A stretch of DNA of 6,021 bases from Dehalococcoidia bacterium (GTDB lineage Bacteria; Chloroflexota; Dehalococcoidia; SM23-28-2): contig JALHUG010000032.1 of assembly GCA_022866185.1 (NCBI GenBank), positions 1-6,021 on the forward strand, in the 5' to 3' direction. How positions within the stretch are numbered: the stretch's first letter is position 1; each line of letters opens with the position of its first letter. The position numbers and the translations under genes were made by a program. Positions 5,301 to 6,021 of the stretch are shown here, one piece after another. The notes under the pieces were generated by a model. The model worked only from the letters and a program-made list of their open reading frames with translations, made no database searches and was not told the DNA's origin.

Positions 5301-6021
5301 ATGCCCGAGGCCCTACTATTCATTATACCCATCGGCCTCATTGCTCTGGTTGGGGGAGCGTTCGGCGGCGCTTGGATACAACAGCGAATGGAATACCGCC
5401 GCGCCGCCGGCGCCGAGATGAAGGCTAGCCGTATCGTTGCTGAGGCCGAACGACGGCAAAAAGAGATGCTTCTGGAGGCCAAAGAAGAAGCCATTCGCCT
5501 GCGCAACCAGGCAGAGACGGAGCTACGAGAACGACGTACTGAGGTACAGCGCTTAGAGCGACGCCTGACCCACAAAGAGGAAAACCTGGACCGAAAGCTG
5601 GAGTCCATGGAGCGCCGCGATCGCTCCTTGGTCAATCAGGAGAAAAACCTAGACGACATCAGAGCCCAGCTTACGGAGATGGAGCGAGAACGCCGCCAGG
5701 AGATCGAGCGCGTGGCCAACCTGACCACCCAGGAGGCACGAGAGGTCCTCCTGGCCGCGATCGAGCAGGAGGTGCGCGACGAAGCCAACCGGCGCGTGCG
5801 TGAGCTGGAAGCCGAACTCAAGGAGGAAGGCGATCAGCGGGCACGCGACATACTGGCCACAGCCATCCAGCGACTGGCCTCCGACGTCATCTCCGAGGCC
5901 ACCGTCTCGGTGGTGCCCTTGCCCAGCGACGACATGAAGGGGCGCATCATCGGCCGCGAGGGCCGCAACATCCGCACCCTGGAGCACCTCACCGGCGTGG
6001 ACGTCATCATCGACGACACCC
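5301..6021 (+). CDS. rny: Ribonuclease Y, 3'-truncated by the window edge
   Basis: RNase Y is a membrane-anchored endoribonuclease that initiates mRNA decay in many bacteria, especially where RNase E is absent. The first 240 codons are present with no stop; the full protein is usually a little over 500 residues. Residues 3-24 (EALLFIIPIGLIALVGGAFG...) form the N-terminal membrane segment. A long, highly charged coiled coil follows at ~30-190, with many Glu/Arg heptads. The KH RNA-binding domain begins near residue 205, with KGRIIGREGRNIRTLE (GxxG loop at 218-221) and TGVDVIIDDT at the edge. The catalytic HD domain with its metal-binding His-Asp pair lies beyond the window. The start is supported by GAGGTGA at 5292-5298 just upstream and by the family's N-terminal membrane helix. 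The promoter at 5208-5237 probably drives it. GC content near the 5' end is lower than in recX. Confidence 0.96.
   Translation, partial: MPEALLFIIPIGLIALVGGAFGGAWIQQRMEYRRAAGAEMKASRIVAEAERRQKEMLLEAKEEAIRLRNQAETELRERRTEVQRLERRLTHKEENLDRKLESMERRDRSLVNQEKNLDDIRAQLTEMERERRQEIERVANLTTQEAREVLLAAIEQEVRDEANRRVRELEAELKEEGDQRARDILATAIQRLASDVISEATVSVVPLPSDDMKGRIIGREGRNIRTLEHLTGVDVIIDDT

Noticed and set aside
5234..5635. Minus-strand ORFs opposite rny
   Set aside because: They are Ser/Arg-rich antisense shadows of the RNase Y coiled coil with no recognisable motif.

Overview
The window looks like a chromosomal segment of a high-GC bacterium. It carries a conserved DNA-repair/RNA-turnover neighbourhood, recA - recX - rny, all on the + strand. 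Two secreted-protein genes sit between recA and recX. Three things suggest Chloroflexota or a nearby lineage: RNase Y next to recA/recX, long Thr-Ala-Thr-Pro linkers, and a C-terminal module with a GTYTV-x-DSDPSTW-type motif. This placement is inference from family knowledge. There is no rRNA or other phylogenetic marker beyond RecA, RecX and RNase Y, and no search was run.

Layout. 1-984: RecA, missing its first ~25 residues at the window edge. 985-1087: short gap with a 10-bp-stem hairpin. 1088-1510: small predicted lipoprotein with an NTF2-like-looking domain. 1528-4314: a 928-residue secreted multidomain protein. It consists of a zinc-dependent phospholipase C / S1-P1-nuclease-like domain, an Ig-like beta domain, a Cys-containing beta domain, a Thr/Pro linker made of six near-identical 24-bp repeats, and a C-terminal beta module. 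4315-4479: gap holding a roughly 70-nt imperfect palindrome (4361-4430) and a GC-rich hairpin. 4480-5118: RecX. 5119-5300: gap with a near-consensus sigma70-type promoter. 5301-6021: the 5' half of the RNase Y gene (rny), running off the right edge.

How the genes relate. RecA (recombinase) and RecX (modulator of RecA filaments) form a functional pair and are often adjacent. Here about 3.5 kb of unrelated secreted-protein cargo separates them. The lipoprotein and the phospholipase-like gene lie 17 nt apart, each has its own ribosome-binding site, and they are probably co-transcribed. RNase Y, a membrane-anchored endoribonuclease that initiates mRNA decay, appears to have its own promoter.

The parts that most deserve a second look are the phospholipase-like protein (an incomplete-looking zinc-ligand set, an uncertain mature N-terminus and an unusual domain train), its slippage-prone repeat tract, and the large palindrome just before recX. 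I see no CRISPR array, tRNA, rRNA, transposase or phage gene.
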